Part shown: in pieces, positions 34,954-45,058 of the stretch
Layout of the letters: every line of letters begins with the position of its first letter
Position numbering within the stretch: the first letter of the stretch is position 1
Source of the DNA: Methylobacterium sp. Leaf108
GTDB lineage: Bacteria; Pseudomonadota; Alphaproteobacteria; Rhizobiales; Beijerinckiaceae
Direction: 5' to 3'
Assembly (NCBI RefSeq): GCF_001423265.1
Contig: NZ_LMND01000011.1
Span: 1 to 45,254 of the forward strand
DNA length: 45,254 bases
Translations under genes and position numbers: made by a program
Notes under the pieces: model-generated
Seen by the model: the letters and a program-made list of their open reading frames with translations, nothing else
What the model was told of the DNA's origin: nothing
Database searches by the model: none

Positions 34954-34970
34954 ATGCTCAATTTGAGCAT
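34954..34970. promoter_or_regulatory. Candidate NadQ operator 2
   Basis: ATGCTCAATTTGAGCAT is a 17-bp palindrome, perfect apart from its central base. It lies 17 bases before the nadA start and just before its GAGGAG ribosome-binding site (34975-34980). The first ATG of the open frame lies inside it, so that codon is unlikely to be the start. Confidence 0.75.
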
Positions 34971-34986
34971 AAGTGAGGAGGCGTCC

Positions 34987-36003
34987 ATGGCGGCCACCAC
35001 GCACCCGGCGAGCCAGTCCCCGACGGCGGCTTTCCCGCTGCCGCAGATCTACGAGCGCGTCAGTCGGCACGTCCCGGCCATCGAATGGCCGGCGCTCGCC
35101 GACGACGTCGCCGCGATCCTGGAGCTGAAGAAGACCCGCAACGCGGTCATCCTCGCGCACAACTACCAGGCGCCGGAGATCTTCCACACGGTGGCCGACA
35201 TCGTCGGCGACAGCCTGGCGCTGGCCCGCGAGGCGGTGACGGTGGATGCCGACGTGATCGTGCTGGCCGGCGTCCACTTCATGGCCGAGACGGCCAAGCT
35301 CCTGAATCCCGGCAAGACGGTGCTGATCCCGGACCTGCGCGCCGGCTGCTCGCTGGCCGATTCGATCACCGCCGCCGACGTCAGGGGCTTGCGCGCAAAG
35401 CACCCCGGCGTGCCGATCGTGACCTACGTCAACACGTCGGCCGCCGTGAAGGCGGAGTCGGACGTGTGCTGCACCTCCGGGAACGCGGTGGAGGTGGTGC
35501 GTTCGCTCAACGCGCGCCAGGTGCTGATGATTCCCGACGAGTTCCTGGCCCAGAACGTCCAGGCCCTGGTGCCCGAGGTCGAGATCCTGACCTGGGCCGG
35601 CCATTGCGAGGTCCACGAGCGCTTCACGCCCGCCGACATCCGCGAGGTTCGCGAGAGCTATCCCGGCGTCACGGTGATCGCGCACCCCGAATGCCCGCCC
35701 GACGTGGTGGCCGAGGCCGATTTCTCGGGCTCCACCGCGATGATGATGAACTTCGTGACGCAGAAGCGCCCGGCGCAGGTGGTGCTCGTCACCGAATGCT
35801 CGATGGGCGACAACATCGCCGCGGCCAACCCCGACATCGAGTTCATCAAGCCCTGCAACCTGTGCCCGCACATGAAGCGGATCACGCTCGGCACCATCCG
35901 CCGTGCCCTCGAGACGATGACCCACGAGGTCACGGTGGAGCCCGAACTCGCCGAGCGGGCGCGGGCGGCGGTGGAGCGCATGCTCGCGGTGCGGGCCCGA
36001 TGA
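34987..36003 (+). CDS. nadA: Quinolinate synthase
   Basis: Condenses iminoaspartate with dihydroxyacetone phosphate to quinolinate with a [4Fe-4S] cluster. The 338-residue protein has the three cluster Cys regions: [16 protein letters not shown], and [10 protein letters not shown], together with Ala-His-Asn-Tyr-Gln and His-Pro-Glu-Cys-Pro. ATG 34987 has GAGGAG six bases upstream; an in-frame ATG at 34954 lies in the operator. It overlaps nadB by ATGA. Confidence 0.95.
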   Translation: MAATTHPASQSPTAAFPLPQIYERVSRHVPAIEWPALADDVAAILELKKTRNAVILAHNYQAPEIFHTVADIVGDSLALAREAVTVDADVIVLAGVHFMAETAKLLNPGKTVLIPDLRAGCSLADSITAADVRGLRAKHPGVPIVTYVNTSAAVKAESDVCCTSGNAVEVVRSLNARQVLMIPDEFLAQNVQALVPEVEILTWAGHCEVHERFTPADIREVRESYPGVTVIAHPECPPDVVAEADFSGSTAMMMNFVTQKRPAQVVLVTECSMGDNIAAANPDIEFIKPCNLCPHMKRITLGTIRRALETMTHEVTVEPELAERARAAVERMLAVRAR

Positions 36004-37529
36004 ACGCGCCCGCCCGCTTCCCCTTCCGGCCGCTCGCGGCCGACCGCGTCGTGGTGGTGGGGGCCGGCGTGGCCGGCCTCGCCACGGCGCTGCGCCTGGC
36101 GCCGCTGCCGGTGACCGTGGTGACGGCCGCGCCCCTGGGCTTCGGCACCGCCACCGGCTGGGCCCAGGGCGGCATCGCCGCCGCCATGGGCGAGGACGAC
36201 GAACCCGCGCTTCACGCCCTGGACACGCAGGCCGCCGGCGCGGGGTTGACCGATCCGGCGGTGGCCGAGGCGGTCGCGAAGGCCGGCCCCGGCCTGATCG
36301 ACTGGCTGGTCGGCCTGGGTGCGCCTTTCGACCGAGACGAGGCCGGCGCCCTGGCGCTCGGTCTCGAGGCCGCCCATTGCCGCCGCCGTATCGTGCGGGC
36401 CGGCGGCGATTCCACCGGCCGCGCCGTCCTCGAGACCCTGGTGCGGGCGGCCGCCGCCTGCCCGTCCATCGAGGTGCTCGTCGCCCGCGCCCGCGACCTC
36501 ATCCGCGACGACGCGGGCGGCGTCGCCGGCCTGGTGTGCGAGCGCGACGGGGTCTCGTTCCCGCTGCCGGCCCGGGCCGTGGTGCTCGCCACCGGCGGTC
36601 TGGGTGCGCTCTACGCCTCCACCACCAACCCCACCGGCGCCACCGGCCGTGGCCTCGCCATGGCCGCGCGGGCGGGGGCCGTGTTGCGCGACATGGAGTT
36701 CGTGCAGTTCCACCCCACCGCCATCGCCACCGGCGCCGACCCGATGCCTTTGGCCACCGAGGCCCTGCGCGGCGAGGGCGCGCGCCTGATCGACCGGGAC
36801 GGCGCGCCGGTCATGGCCGGCATCGCCGGGGGCGACCTCGCCCCGCGCGACGTCGTCGCCCGGGCGATCTTCCAGGTGCGCGGCCGTGGCACCGAGGTGT
36901 TCCTCGATTGCCGCGGTGCGCTCGGCCTGCGCATGGCGAGCCGCTTTCCCACCGTGGCGGGTCTTTGCGCCGCGGCCGGGATCGATCCGCAGCGCCAGCC
37001 GATCCCGGTGCGCCCGGCCGCCCATTACCACATGGGCGGGATCGCGGTGGATCAGGACGGTGCCGCCTCGGTCGCCGGCCTCTACGCCTGCGGCGAGGTC
37101 GCCTCCTCCGGCCTGCACGGGGCCAACCGCCTCGCCAGCAACTCGCTGCTGGAGGCGCTGGCCTTCGCCCCGCGCATCGCTGCCGCGATCGCCGCCGCGG
37201 CGCCGGCCGGGGCCTGTGCCGCGCCCTGGGAGACCCGGCCGGAGGCGGGCGACCTCGCCGACCTGCGCGCCACCATGGAGCGCCGTGTCGGGGTCGTGCG
37301 CGAGGAGGCGGGCCTGCGTGCGGCGGTGGCGCGCCTGACGCCCGCCGCCCGGCATTGCGATGCGGCCCTGACCGGCCTGATCGTGGCTGTCTCGGCCCTG
37401 TCGCGCACCGAGAGCCGCGGCGCGCATTGGCGCTCCGACCACCTCGAGCAGCTGCCCGCCCGCCACACCGAGGTGACGCTGGCGCAGGTCTGGCGGATGG
37501 CGGACGCCGCGGTGCCGGTGGGCGCCTGA
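36000..37529 (+). CDS. nadB: L-aspartate oxidase
   Basis: An FAD enzyme that oxidises aspartate to iminoaspartate, the substrate of NadA. The 509-residue protein has Val-Val-Gly-Ala-Gly-Val-Ala-Gly-Leu near the N-terminus, [42 protein letters not shown] and a C-terminal Glu-Ser-Arg-Gly-Ala-His. Start ATG 36000 is in ATGA overlap with the nadA stop, so the two enzymes of an unstable intermediate are translationally coupled. Confidence 0.95.
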   Translation: MNAPARFPFRPLAADRVVVVGAGVAGLATALRLAPLPVTVVTAAPLGFGTATGWAQGGIAAAMGEDDEPALHALDTQAAGAGLTDPAVAEAVAKAGPGLIDWLVGLGAPFDRDEAGALALGLEAAHCRRRIVRAGGDSTGRAVLETLVRAAAACPSIEVLVARARDLIRDDAGGVAGLVCERDGVSFPLPARAVVLATGGLGALYASTTNPTGATGRGLAMAARAGAVLRDMEFVQFHPTAIATGADPMPLATEALRGEGARLIDRDGAPVMAGIAGGDLAPRDVVARAIFQVRGRGTEVFLDCRGALGLRMASRFPTVAGLCAAAGIDPQRQPIPVRPAAHYHMGGIAVDQDGAASVAGLYACGEVASSGLHGANRLASNSLLEALAFAPRIAAAIAAAAPAGACAAPWETRPEAGDLADLRATMERRVGVVREEAGLRAAVARLTPAARHCDAALTGLIVAVSALSRTESRGAHWRSDHLEQLPARHTEVTLAQVWRMADAAVPVGA

Positions 37530-37557
37530 GCCCCCGGGACGCTCGCTCGATCTCTCT

Positions 37558-37590
37558 CCCTCCGGGAAGGGCCGGTCCCGTCCCGGAGGG
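37558..37590 (+). terminator. Hairpin between nadB and nadC
   Basis: A perfect 10-bp stem, CCCTCCGGGA (37558-37567) with TCCCGGAGGG (37581-37590), and a 13-base loop. There is no T-run. It may attenuate or stabilise the nadAB message before nadC. Confidence 0.45.
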
Positions 37591-37630
37591 GCGCGGCCAC
37601 CCTCCGACAGTTCTTGCCACGAGTGACCCG

Positions 37631-38488
37631 ATGCGCGACGATCTCCTCCCCCTCCCCCGCCTCCTCGTCGAGCCCATCGTCCGTGCGGCGTTGCTCGAAG
37701 ACCTCGGGCGGGCGGGCGACATCACCACCGACGCCATCGTACCCGCGAGCGCCTGCCTCGAAGGCGTCATCGCCGCCCGCCAGCGCGGGGTCGTCTCCGG
37801 TGTCGATGCGGCGGTGATCGCCTTCGCCCTGATCGATCCCGCCGTCGCGGTGGCGGTGGAGCGGGGCGACGGCGCCCTCGTCGCCCCCGGCGACGTGGTG
37901 CTGCGCCTGTCCGGCCCGGCCCGCGCCATCCTCACCGCCGAGCGCGTCGCCCTCAACCTGCTGTGCCGGATGTCGGGGGTGGCCACCGCCACCCACGGCC
38001 TCGTCGAGGCGGCGCGCCCGCACGGCAAGGCCAGCATCGTCTGCACCCGCAAGACCACGCCGGGCCTGCGCGCGCTGGAGAAGCACGCCGTGCGGGCCGG
38101 GGGCGGCTCGAACCACCGTTTCGGCCTCGACGACGCCGTGCTGATCAAGGACAACCACGTCGCCGTGGCCGGCGGCATCGTGCCCGCCATCACCCGTGCC
38201 CGCGCCCGCGCCGGGCACCTCGTGAAGATCGAGGTCGAGGTCGATACCCTCGACCAGCTCGAAGAAGCCCTCTCGGTGGGGGCCGATGCGGTCCTCCTCG
38301 ACAACATGAGCCCGGAGCAGCTCGCCCGCGCCGTGGCGATGATCGCCGGGCGGGCCCTGGCCGAGGCCTCCGGCCGGATCACCCGCGAGACCGTCGGTGC
38401 GGTCGCCGCCTCGGGCGTCGATCTCATCTCGTGCGGCTGGATCACTCACAGTGCGCCGATCGTCGACCTGGGGCTCGACGCCGCCTGA
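37631..38488 (+). CDS. nadC: Nicotinate-nucleotide pyrophosphorylase (quinolinate phosphoribosyltransferase)
   Basis: Converts quinolinate and PRPP to nicotinate mononucleotide. The 285-residue protein has [40 protein letters not shown] and Leu-Leu-Asp-Asn-Met, all hallmark segments. ATG 37631; the gap of 101 bases after nadB holds the hairpin above. It probably belongs to the nadQ-controlled operon. Confidence 0.95.
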   Translation: MRDDLLPLPRLLVEPIVRAALLEDLGRAGDITTDAIVPASACLEGVIAARQRGVVSGVDAAVIAFALIDPAVAVAVERGDGALVAPGDVVLRLSGPARAILTAERVALNLLCRMSGVATATHGLVEAARPHGKASIVCTRKTTPGLRALEKHAVRAGGGSNHRFGLDDAVLIKDNHVAVAGGIVPAITRARARAGHLVKIEVEVDTLDQLEEALSVGADAVLLDNMSPEQLARAVAMIAGRALAEASGRITRETVGAVAASGVDLISCGWITHSAPIVDLGLDAA

Positions 38489-38682
38489 ATCGCAGCCCGT
38501 TACGGCCAAGCCGCCACACTGTTGCCACGGAGTCACGACGCCGGGGCAAGTGTTGCCGCAGTGCGATTTGACCTTGGCTTTGGGCGGGGCGCGTTTACGT
38601 CTTGGCGATGCTCGTCGCGTTACGGTGCGCCGCTGTAGCCCCCGCGTTCTCCCAAGATTTTGCCTGTATTCGAGAGGCCTTG

Positions 38683-39348
38683 ATGCGTCGTTTCGCTCCC
38701 GCCCTGACCGGGCTCGCCTGCATGACGGGGGCTTGGGCGACGCCCGCCGCCGCCTACGAGATCGATCCCCTCACCCGCCAGCCGCTCGACAACGCCCTCA
38801 TGGTCCGGGTGCGGCCGCAGAGCGAGCCGATCGCCACGCCGATCCCCACCGCCAACGCCTCCCTCAACCCGTCCGACCCGCTGGCGGCGGCCGTGCCGCA
38901 GATGTCGGCGATCCAGCGCGAGACGGTGGCCTACAACGGCCCCTACGGCGCCGGTACCATCGTCGTCTCCACCACCGAGCGCCGGCTGTACTACGTGATG
39001 GGCAACGGCCAGGCCCTGCGTTACGGCGTCGGCGTCGGCCGTCCCGGCTTCACCTGGGGCGGCGTGCAGAGCATCACCATGAAGCGCGAGTGGCCCGATT
39101 GGCGTCCCCCGGCGCAGATGCTGCGTCGCCGGCCCGACCTGCCTCGCTTCATGAAGGGCGGCCTCGAGAACCCGCTGGGCGCCCGCGCGATGTACCTCGG
39201 CAATTCGATCTACCGCATCCACGGCTCCAACGAGCCGGAGACGATCGGCGGCGCCGTCTCGTCGGGCTGCATCCGCATGACCAACGACGACGTCGCGGAC
39301 CTCTACACCCGCACCAAGGTCGGCACGAAGGTCGTCGTCCTGCGCTGA
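38683..39348 (+). CDS. Periplasmic L,D-transpeptidase (YkuD/ErfK family)
   Basis: Forms 3-3 peptidoglycan cross-links or attaches protein to peptidoglycan. The 221-residue protein has a signal peptide ending near Ala-Ala-Ala-Tyr and a YkuD domain with His180-Gly and the catalytic motif Ser-Ser-Gly-Cys196-Ile-Arg-Met. ATG 38683 is preceded by GAGAGG. A perfect hairpin with six T's follows the gene. Confidence 0.92.
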   Translation: MRRFAPALTGLACMTGAWATPAAAYEIDPLTRQPLDNALMVRVRPQSEPIATPIPTANASLNPSDPLAAAVPQMSAIQRETVAYNGPYGAGTIVVSTTERRLYYVMGNGQALRYGVGVGRPGFTWGGVQSITMKREWPDWRPPAQMLRRRPDLPRFMKGGLENPLGARAMYLGNSIYRIHGSNEPETIGGAVSSGCIRMTNDDVADLYTRTKVGTKVVVLR

Positions 39349-39371
39349 GCCGGGCGCGTGCGATGAAGAGA

Positions 39372-39401
39372 GGGGCCGGCGGTGACGCCGGCCCCTTTTT
39401 T
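39372..39401 (+). terminator. Rho-independent terminator of the L,D-transpeptidase gene
   Basis: GGGGCCGGCG (39372-39381) and CGCCGGCCCC (39386-39395) form a perfect 10-bp stem with a GTGA loop, followed directly by TTTTTT (39396-39401), 23 bases past the stop codon. Confidence 0.93.
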
Positions 39402-39439
39402 CTGACGCCGACGGAGCGCCATCGTGCCGAAGACCCGAC

Positions 39440-39490
39440 TGGCCTCGTCGGAACCTGCTTGGCGATGTCGGAACCTATTTGGCCTTGTCG
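39440..39490. repeat. Tandem 20-bp repeats at the SRPBCC gene 3' end
   Basis: TGGCCTCGTCGGAACCTGCT (39440-39459), a second copy with four or five changes (39460-39479) and a partial third (39480-39490) run across the last codons of the minus-strand SRPBCC gene. They suggest a local duplication at the gene's end. Confidence 0.6.
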
Positions 39491-39960
39491 GCGATGGCGG
39501 CCAGGCCCGAGGTGTAGATCCCCTCGATGGCGTCCTTGGCCACCGTGTCCGGCGCGCCCTTGGCCTTGAAGCTTCCGGTCCAGGTCACCTTCGAGCCGGA
39601 GCCCGAGGGGGCCACCGCGATGGTCGAGGAGTAGTCGGACACCGGCAGCGGGCTCTCGACGATGGCGTAGGTGTAGGTCATGGCCTTGTCGTCGCGGGAG
39701 GTCTGCGACTCGACGATGGTGCCGCCGCCCTTCAGGCTCAGGGTCCGCAGGCTGGTGCCGCCCTTGGTCGAGGGCTCGCACTTGGCGATCGCCGGGTGCC
39801 AGGACCCGATCCCGCAGAAGTCGCCGATGGTCGACCAGACCTTGGCCGGCGGAGCGGACACATCCACGGACTTCATGACGTCGAGGGCGAGGCCCGGCGC
39901 CGTTCCGGCGATCAGGGCGAGGGCCGGCAAGGCGCAGAAGCGCAGGGCGTTACGCAGCAT
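39475..39960 (-). CDS. Exported SRPBCC-family protein
   Basis: The 161-residue protein has a signal peptide (basic, then Leu/Ala-rich, cleavage near Gly-Leu-Ala-Leu) and a Bet v1-like/SRPBCC domain: Val-Asp-Val-Ser-Ala-Pro-Pro-Ala-Lys-Val-Trp, Gly-Asp-Phe-x-Gly-Ile-x-Ser-Trp-His-Pro, and beta strands ending in Trp-Thr-Gly-Ser-Phe. Such proteins hold hydrophobic ligands; the ligand is not known. The final codons overlap a 20-bp repeat array. Confidence 0.8.
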   Translation of the reverse strand: MLRNALRFCALPALALIAGTAPGLALDVMKSVDVSAPPAKVWSTIGDFCGIGSWHPAIAKCEPSTKGGTSLRTLSLKGGGTIVESQTSRDDKAMTYTYAIVESPLPVSDYSSTIAVAPSGSGSKVTWTGSFKAKGAPDTVAKDAIEGIYTSGLAAIADKAK

Positions 39961-40192
39961 CGTGGGTGTTTCCTTCGATTTTTTTGATCGTGCACGGGAT
40001 GATTCCCGGTCCGGGCCCGTGGGCCTGCGGTAGAGCTAGACAGGATCGGATCCACGGCAAGTGCCGCCGGAGGACAAGGCCCGCCCTGGGAGATGCGAGG
40101 CTTGTCAACGTCCGGTCCGCCGGCTAGGGTTTTCGCTCGCATCACGCTCGAGCCAACGATGGGCATCGCGTGATCATCGGGAGAGACGAGCC
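39961..40192. other. Gap between the SRPBCC gene and the leuA leader
   Basis: This part holds the divergent promoters of the SRPBCC gene and the leuA leader. No conserved promoter or gene is evident by eye. Confidence 0.4.
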
Positions 40193-40333
40193 TTGGCCAG
40201 CGCCGGCTCCACGCATGCGATCGCAGGAGCCGCTGTCGCGGCGCCGCACTCCTGTGCGCTTTCCGGCTTTCCCAAGTCTTCGGGCTTTCCCAAGTCTTCG
40301 GGTCTTCTCGAGCTCCTGCTTACACGCCCCTGA
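40193..40333 (+). CDS. Leucine-rich leader peptide of leuA
   Basis: The reading frame ending at TGA 40331-40333 finishes with Gly-Leu-Leu-Glu-Leu-Leu-Leu-Thr-Arg-Pro, with five Leu codons (CTT CTC, then CTC CTG CTT) packed at 40304-40321. Before it is a six-residue in-frame repeat, Gly-Phe-Pro-Lys-Ser-Ser twice. The Leu cluster just before a stop and a hairpin region, upstream of leuA, is the mark of an attenuator leader. The start is uncertain: TTG 40193 (GGGAGAG upstream) is the only plausible one, giving 46 residues, but a shorter non-standard start is possible. Confidence 0.7.
   Translation: MASAGSTHAIAGAAVAAPHSCALSGFPKSSGFPKSSGLLELLLTRP
40265..40300. repeat. In-frame 18-bp duplication in the leader
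   Basis: GGCTTTCCCAAGTCTTCG occurs at 40265-40282 and 40283-40300 without mismatch. It adds exactly six codons to the leader peptide and leaves the Leu codons and hairpins intact. Confidence 0.85.
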
Positions 40334-40408
40334 GGGCCGTCCGGGCGCTTGGCGCCTGGGCTCTCAGGGGAGCGTCGTCCGGCACCGCACCGCTCGCCGT
40401 GAGAGCCC
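40327..40408 (+). promoter_or_regulatory. leuA attenuator: mutually exclusive hairpins
   Basis: CCCCTGAG (40327-40334) pairs perfectly with CTCAGGGG (40363-40370). GGGCTCTCA (40358-40366) pairs perfectly with TGAGAGCCC (40400-40408). The two stems share CTCA (40363-40366), so only one can form. A GC-rich inner hairpin (about 40341-40360) lies in the first. The leader stop codon lies in the first arm, so a ribosome there would disrupt stem 1, while stalling at the Leu codons leaves it free. The downstream stem has no clear U-run, so it might hinder leuA translation instead. Confidence 0.7.
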
Positions 40409-40487
40409 GTGCCGACCTTCGATCGCCGTCTTCGAAACCTTCAGGCGCGACCGCGAGCCCGGCGCGCCGCCACGGGACCTCCCAGCC

Positions 40488-42047
<1,560 letters not shown>

Positions 42048-42070
42048 TCGCCCACGCGTCAAGAAAATCG

Positions 42071-42098
42071 CCGTCCGGGGGTGGACACCCCCGGACGG
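42071..42098 (+). terminator. leuA terminator hairpin
   Basis: CCGTCCGGGGGT (42071-42082) and ACCCCCGGACGG (42087-42098) form a perfect 12-bp stem with a GGAC loop, 24 bases after the leuA stop. The downstream T content is poor (CCTTGC), so termination may be incomplete. Confidence 0.75.
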
Positions 42099-42161
42099 CC
42101 TTGCTATCAGCCGCCTCCTGACGGGGCGGCTTGGTGGTCCCCCCGGTTGCCGCAAGGCAAT

Positions 42162-42237
<76 letters not shown>

Positions 42238-42253
42238 AACTTTTCAAGCGACC

Positions 42254-42290
42254 GAAGCTCTGGACAAACGTCCGGAGCTTTCGTGTTTTC
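42254..42290 (+). terminator. Terminator hairpin after tRNA-Lys
   Basis: AAGCTC (42255-42260) with GAGCTT (42275-42280), and inside it GGAC/GTCC with an AAAC loop, form a stem followed by TCGTGTTTTC. It lies on the element side of the tRNA and may terminate transcripts entering from either side. Confidence 0.65.
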
Positions 42291-42305
42291 AGGGTCTTAC
42301 TGACG

Positions 42306-43373
42306 TTACGCCGTGCCCTTATCCGGTCCTGAACTGGCTTCGGTCGGCACCGCGATCAGCCGGTCCTGTGCCCGCTTCCGTGCCACCTTCTCGATTTCGG
42401 CATGGAGATCGGACGTTCGCAGATGGCCGTATCGCGCCGTCATCTGCAACGAAGCGTGGCCGAGGATGCGGGAGAGGCGGTACATGTCCCCGTCCTGCTG
42501 GACGAACCAGGACGCGAAGGTGTGCCGGAGATCGTGCCACCTAAGATCGGTGATCTTCGCCCGGCGGCATGCGCTAGCGAACCCCTTCTTCATATCGCCG
42601 AATCGTTCGCCGTCTAGGTTGCAGATCAGGTAGGGCGATCGAGGCCGCCCAGGTGCATTCAGCAAGGCTCTAATCGTCTCCATCGCTCGGTCGGATAGCG
42701 GCACGCGGCGGGGTGAGTCGGTCTTTGTTCGCGTCAGATGAACCTCCCGCCTGGGGAGATCGACGTCACTGATGGTCAACCCAAAAAGCTCGTCCTTCCG
42801 CAGGCCGGTCTCAACTGCCAGGACGAGCGGTGGCCGCATCTCAGGCGACGAGGCTGCCCATAAGCGCTCGAACTCCTCGGGCTTCAGGAAGCGCGTTCGA
42901 GGCCGAGATTCCTTGAGACCACGCTTGCTGAAGGAAGCGACGGGGTTGGTCTCCAACCATCCCCAGCGCATGGCCATTCCGCAGAGGGCAGACAGGAATG
43001 CGAGATCACGCCGGATCGTGGCGTCGGTCACGCCGGTCCGCTTTCGAGCCCCGACGAAGTCTGCGATGACCCGCCGGTCAATCTCATCGAGGTACAGGGG
43101 ACCGAAGCTCGGCTGAAGCGCGCGGCTGCTGGAGCCGTAGCAGTGGCGGGTCTTGGGCTTGATCGACGTCTCGACGAAGTAGCGCTCGACGGCTTCCCCG
43201 AAGCGATGACGGGGCGTATCTCCCCGAGCCTTCGCGGCGGCCTCGTCCAAGAGCCGTTGCAGGTAGGCTTGTGCCTCAGCCTTCCGCGTCGTCTTGGCCG
43301 AACGCCGGATCGTGACGCCACCTGACTGGAAGCGCACCCACCACGTCGTGCCGCGCTTGTAGACCGTCGCCAT
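42306..43373 (-). CDS. Tyrosine integrase of the tRNA-Lys element
   Basis: A 355-residue site-specific recombinase. The N-terminus is an arm-binding domain (Val-Tyr-Lys-Arg-Gly-Thr-Thr-Trp-Trp), followed by a SAM-like core-binding domain and a catalytic domain with the pentad Arg192 (Glu-Thr-Gly-Leu-Arg), His280 and Arg283 (His-Asp-Leu-Arg-His-Thr), His306 (Gly-His-Ala-Ser) and nucleophile Tyr315 (Thr-Ala-Arg-Tyr-Gly-His). All are intact, so excision activity is possible. It reads towards the tRNA-Lys, typical for islands. Confidence 0.92.
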   Translation of the reverse strand: MATVYKRGTTWWVRFQSGGVTIRRSAKTTRKAEAQAYLQRLLDEAAAKARGDTPRHRFGEAVERYFVETSIKPKTRHCYGSSSRALQPSFGPLYLDEIDRRVIADFVGARKRTGVTDATIRRDLAFLSALCGMAMRWGWLETNPVASFSKRGLKESRPRTRFLKPEEFERLWAASSPEMRPPLVLAVETGLRKDELFGLTISDVDLPRREVHLTRTKTDSPRRVPLSDRAMETIRALLNAPGRPRSPYLICNLDGERFGDMKKGFASACRRAKITDLRWHDLRHTFASWFVQQDGDMYRLSRILGHASLQMTARYGHLRTSDLHAEIEKVARKRAQDRLIAVPTEASSGPDKGTA

Positions 43374-43662
43374 TCCATCCTCACCGAGACCGTTGGAGGA
43401 GCGGACCCCAGCACGATCCTGGAATCTCGCAAGCGAATGGTGGGGTCAGGGTTGGATGCCGATTGCCCGTCAGACTCGGCAGCACTGCATCGCAGCGGTT
43501 GGGGCAGGAAAGCTCGACAGGTCAGCGAAAATAGCACGGCAAGCTGTCAATAAATCTTTTGCCAAAAATAGAACAAAAAAATAGTGAGGTCTCATCATGC
43601 GGAATTTAGGCTGAGCATATCGGCCGTTGCGGCCGAGTAAATTTTTGAAGAAAGATTTTATT
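43374..43662. other. Gap behind the integrase gene
   Basis: The integrase promoter should lie here. The second half (about 43540-43660) is much richer in A/T than the rest of the window, including a run of seven A's (43574-43580). I see no gene. Confidence 0.5.
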
Positions 43663-43953
43663 ATGGCTTTTGATTACAGATAAAATATTTGGACGGTTTC
43701 TAATCATCGCTTTGAAGAGTTCGCTAGGCTCGTTCGTATTTTGATGGATGCGGCCGATATTGCTACGGAGGGTAGCAGGAAGCACTGGACCCTCAATGTC
43801 AGTTCCAACAACATTGAGTTCAAGTTCAAGAAAGAGCGTCAACGCGGTTGCTTCGGCGAGCGCGTCGATGACATCCTCATTGCAATTGGTGCAGAGATTC
43901 ACGAAGTCCCCTCCGCGCGGCTCCCGTCGAAGCCCTACGGCCGCTGCTGAACT
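43663..43953 (+). pseudogene. Small interrupted ORF of unknown function
   Basis: An ATG at 43663 with AAGAAAG upstream opens six codons, then hits TAA at 43681; the same frame continues without stop to TGA near 43948-43950 and reads like real protein (helical Glu-Glu-Phe-Ala-Arg-Leu-Val-Arg-Ile-Leu-Met-Asp-Ala-Ala-Asp-Ile-Ala, then Lys-His-Trp-Thr-Leu-Asn-Val). Third-position bases are G/C-rich despite the A/T-rich setting. It may be a broken gene or a 69-residue protein started at ATG 43744 or TTG 43741. I do not recognise it. A minus-strand frame overlaps the region; it is less likely. Confidence 0.4.
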
Positions 43954-44222
43954 GGCTCGCTCGCCAGCCCCGTTAAAGAAGGAACAGGGTCGTTCCGGAC
44001 CACAAGTCCGGAGCGGCCCGGTCCCCATCAACGCGTGGTGAACGCTATCGGTTTGGAGTGTCGCCACCGGTCGAAGTGCCAACGAACGGCAAACGTTCAA
44101 GTCGATGGTGCCAAAGGCATCGGAGGAAAAAACGTCCGACGACCGGACGTTCGATATGAGCGTGCTGGTCGGGAGGGACGCTAGTAGGAACGATCGCAGC
44201 ACGATGGGCGCCAGACCCGACG
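43954..44222. other. Non-coding stretch of the element
   Basis: This stretch has a 7-bp hairpin TCCGGAC/GTCCGGA and a GCGGCCCGGTCC segment, and short repeats of ACGTCCG/CGGACG near 44130-44150. No gene is supported. A minus-strand frame crosses the whole region but its residue makeup is unconvincing. Confidence 0.4.
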
Positions 44223-44852
44223 TCAGGCTGCCTCGACGATCTCTCCTTGATCCTGCTCGGCCAGCATGGCGGCCCTGATCCGCTGCACGGTGGCCGTCCC
44301 TGCACCGGTCCGGCGGGCCGTCTCCCGAATGCCTGTACCCACGGTCAGCAGTGCGCGGATCGTCTCGACCTTGGCCGCATCCATCGGTGGGCGGCCCAGG
44401 CGGGTGCCCTTGGCCTTCGTGCGCTCAAGCCCCGACTTGACCCTCGCAACGATCATCGAGCGCTCGAACTCGGCGAACACCCCCAGCATCTGGAAAAGCA
44501 TCCGGCCGGTGGGCGTGCTCGTGTCGAGGGCCTGCTGGTGAAGGTAGAGATCGACGCTACGCGCCTGGAGTTCGCCGAGGAGCCCGATCAGGTCTGGCAG
44601 CGACCGTCCGAGACGATCGACCGACCATGCGGCCACCAGATCGACCTCACGCCGCGTCACCGACTTCAGCAAGGCATCGAGCCCAGGACGCCGATCGCGC
44701 CCCTTCGCTCCTGAGATGCCATCGTCCGAGAAGATCGACACCACGATCCAGCCCAGCCGCCCGGCAACGTCGTGAAGCTGCCGAAGCTGGTTCTGGGTGG
44801 TTTGGCCATCCGCTGTTGACACGCGGACATAAAAGGCAACGCGCTTCGTCAT
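44223..44852 (-). CDS. Serine recombinase (resolvase/invertase family)
   Basis: A 209-residue recombinase. The catalytic domain has the nucleophile Ser12 in Tyr-Val-Arg-Val-Ser-Thr-Ala, Arg-Arg-Pro-Gly-Leu near residue 55, and Val-Asp-Arg80-Leu-Gly-Arg83-Ser; then the long helix E with Glu-Phe-Glu-Arg, the linker Arg-Leu-Gly-Arg-Pro-Pro, and a C-terminal helix-turn-helix (about 165-195). It is complete. Such enzymes act in Tn3-type resolution or as DNA invertases; no inverted crossover sites are seen close by. The last codons read Glu-Ile-Val-Glu-Ala-Ala. Confidence 0.92.
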   Translation of the reverse strand: MTKRVAFYVRVSTADGQTTQNQLRQLHDVAGRLGWIVVSIFSDDGISGAKGRDRRPGLDALLKSVTRREVDLVAAWSVDRLGRSLPDLIGLLGELQARSVDLYLHQQALDTSTPTGRMLFQMLGVFAEFERSMIVARVKSGLERTKAKGTRLGRPPMDAAKVETIRALLTVGTGIRETARRTGAGTATVQRIRAAMLAEQDQGEIVEAA

Positions 44853-45058
44853 CCCCCAACGCTGCCACGCCTCGGCAAACCGTCAAGCAAATGGTGTGGC
44901 CGAAAACAGATGGTTCTGAGTCAGGGCAGAAGGGACGTCCGCTCGAAGGGAAATGGGGACGGATTGGGGAAGGGTTTTTGGGACAGGGGACGGTGCGATG
45001 GGATGGTGGCGATCTGAACGCGCGCTATGTCGCTTTTAGTTCGTGATCAGGAACAGAG

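Noticed and set aside
34954..34986. nadA start at ATG 34954
   Set aside because: This ATG lies inside the operator palindrome and lacks a ribosome site, while GAGGAG is well placed for ATG 34987.
43606..44202. 198-residue minus-strand protein
   Set aside because: It crosses hairpins and the A/T-rich stretch, has low-complexity parts, and competes with a plus-strand frame of better codon use.
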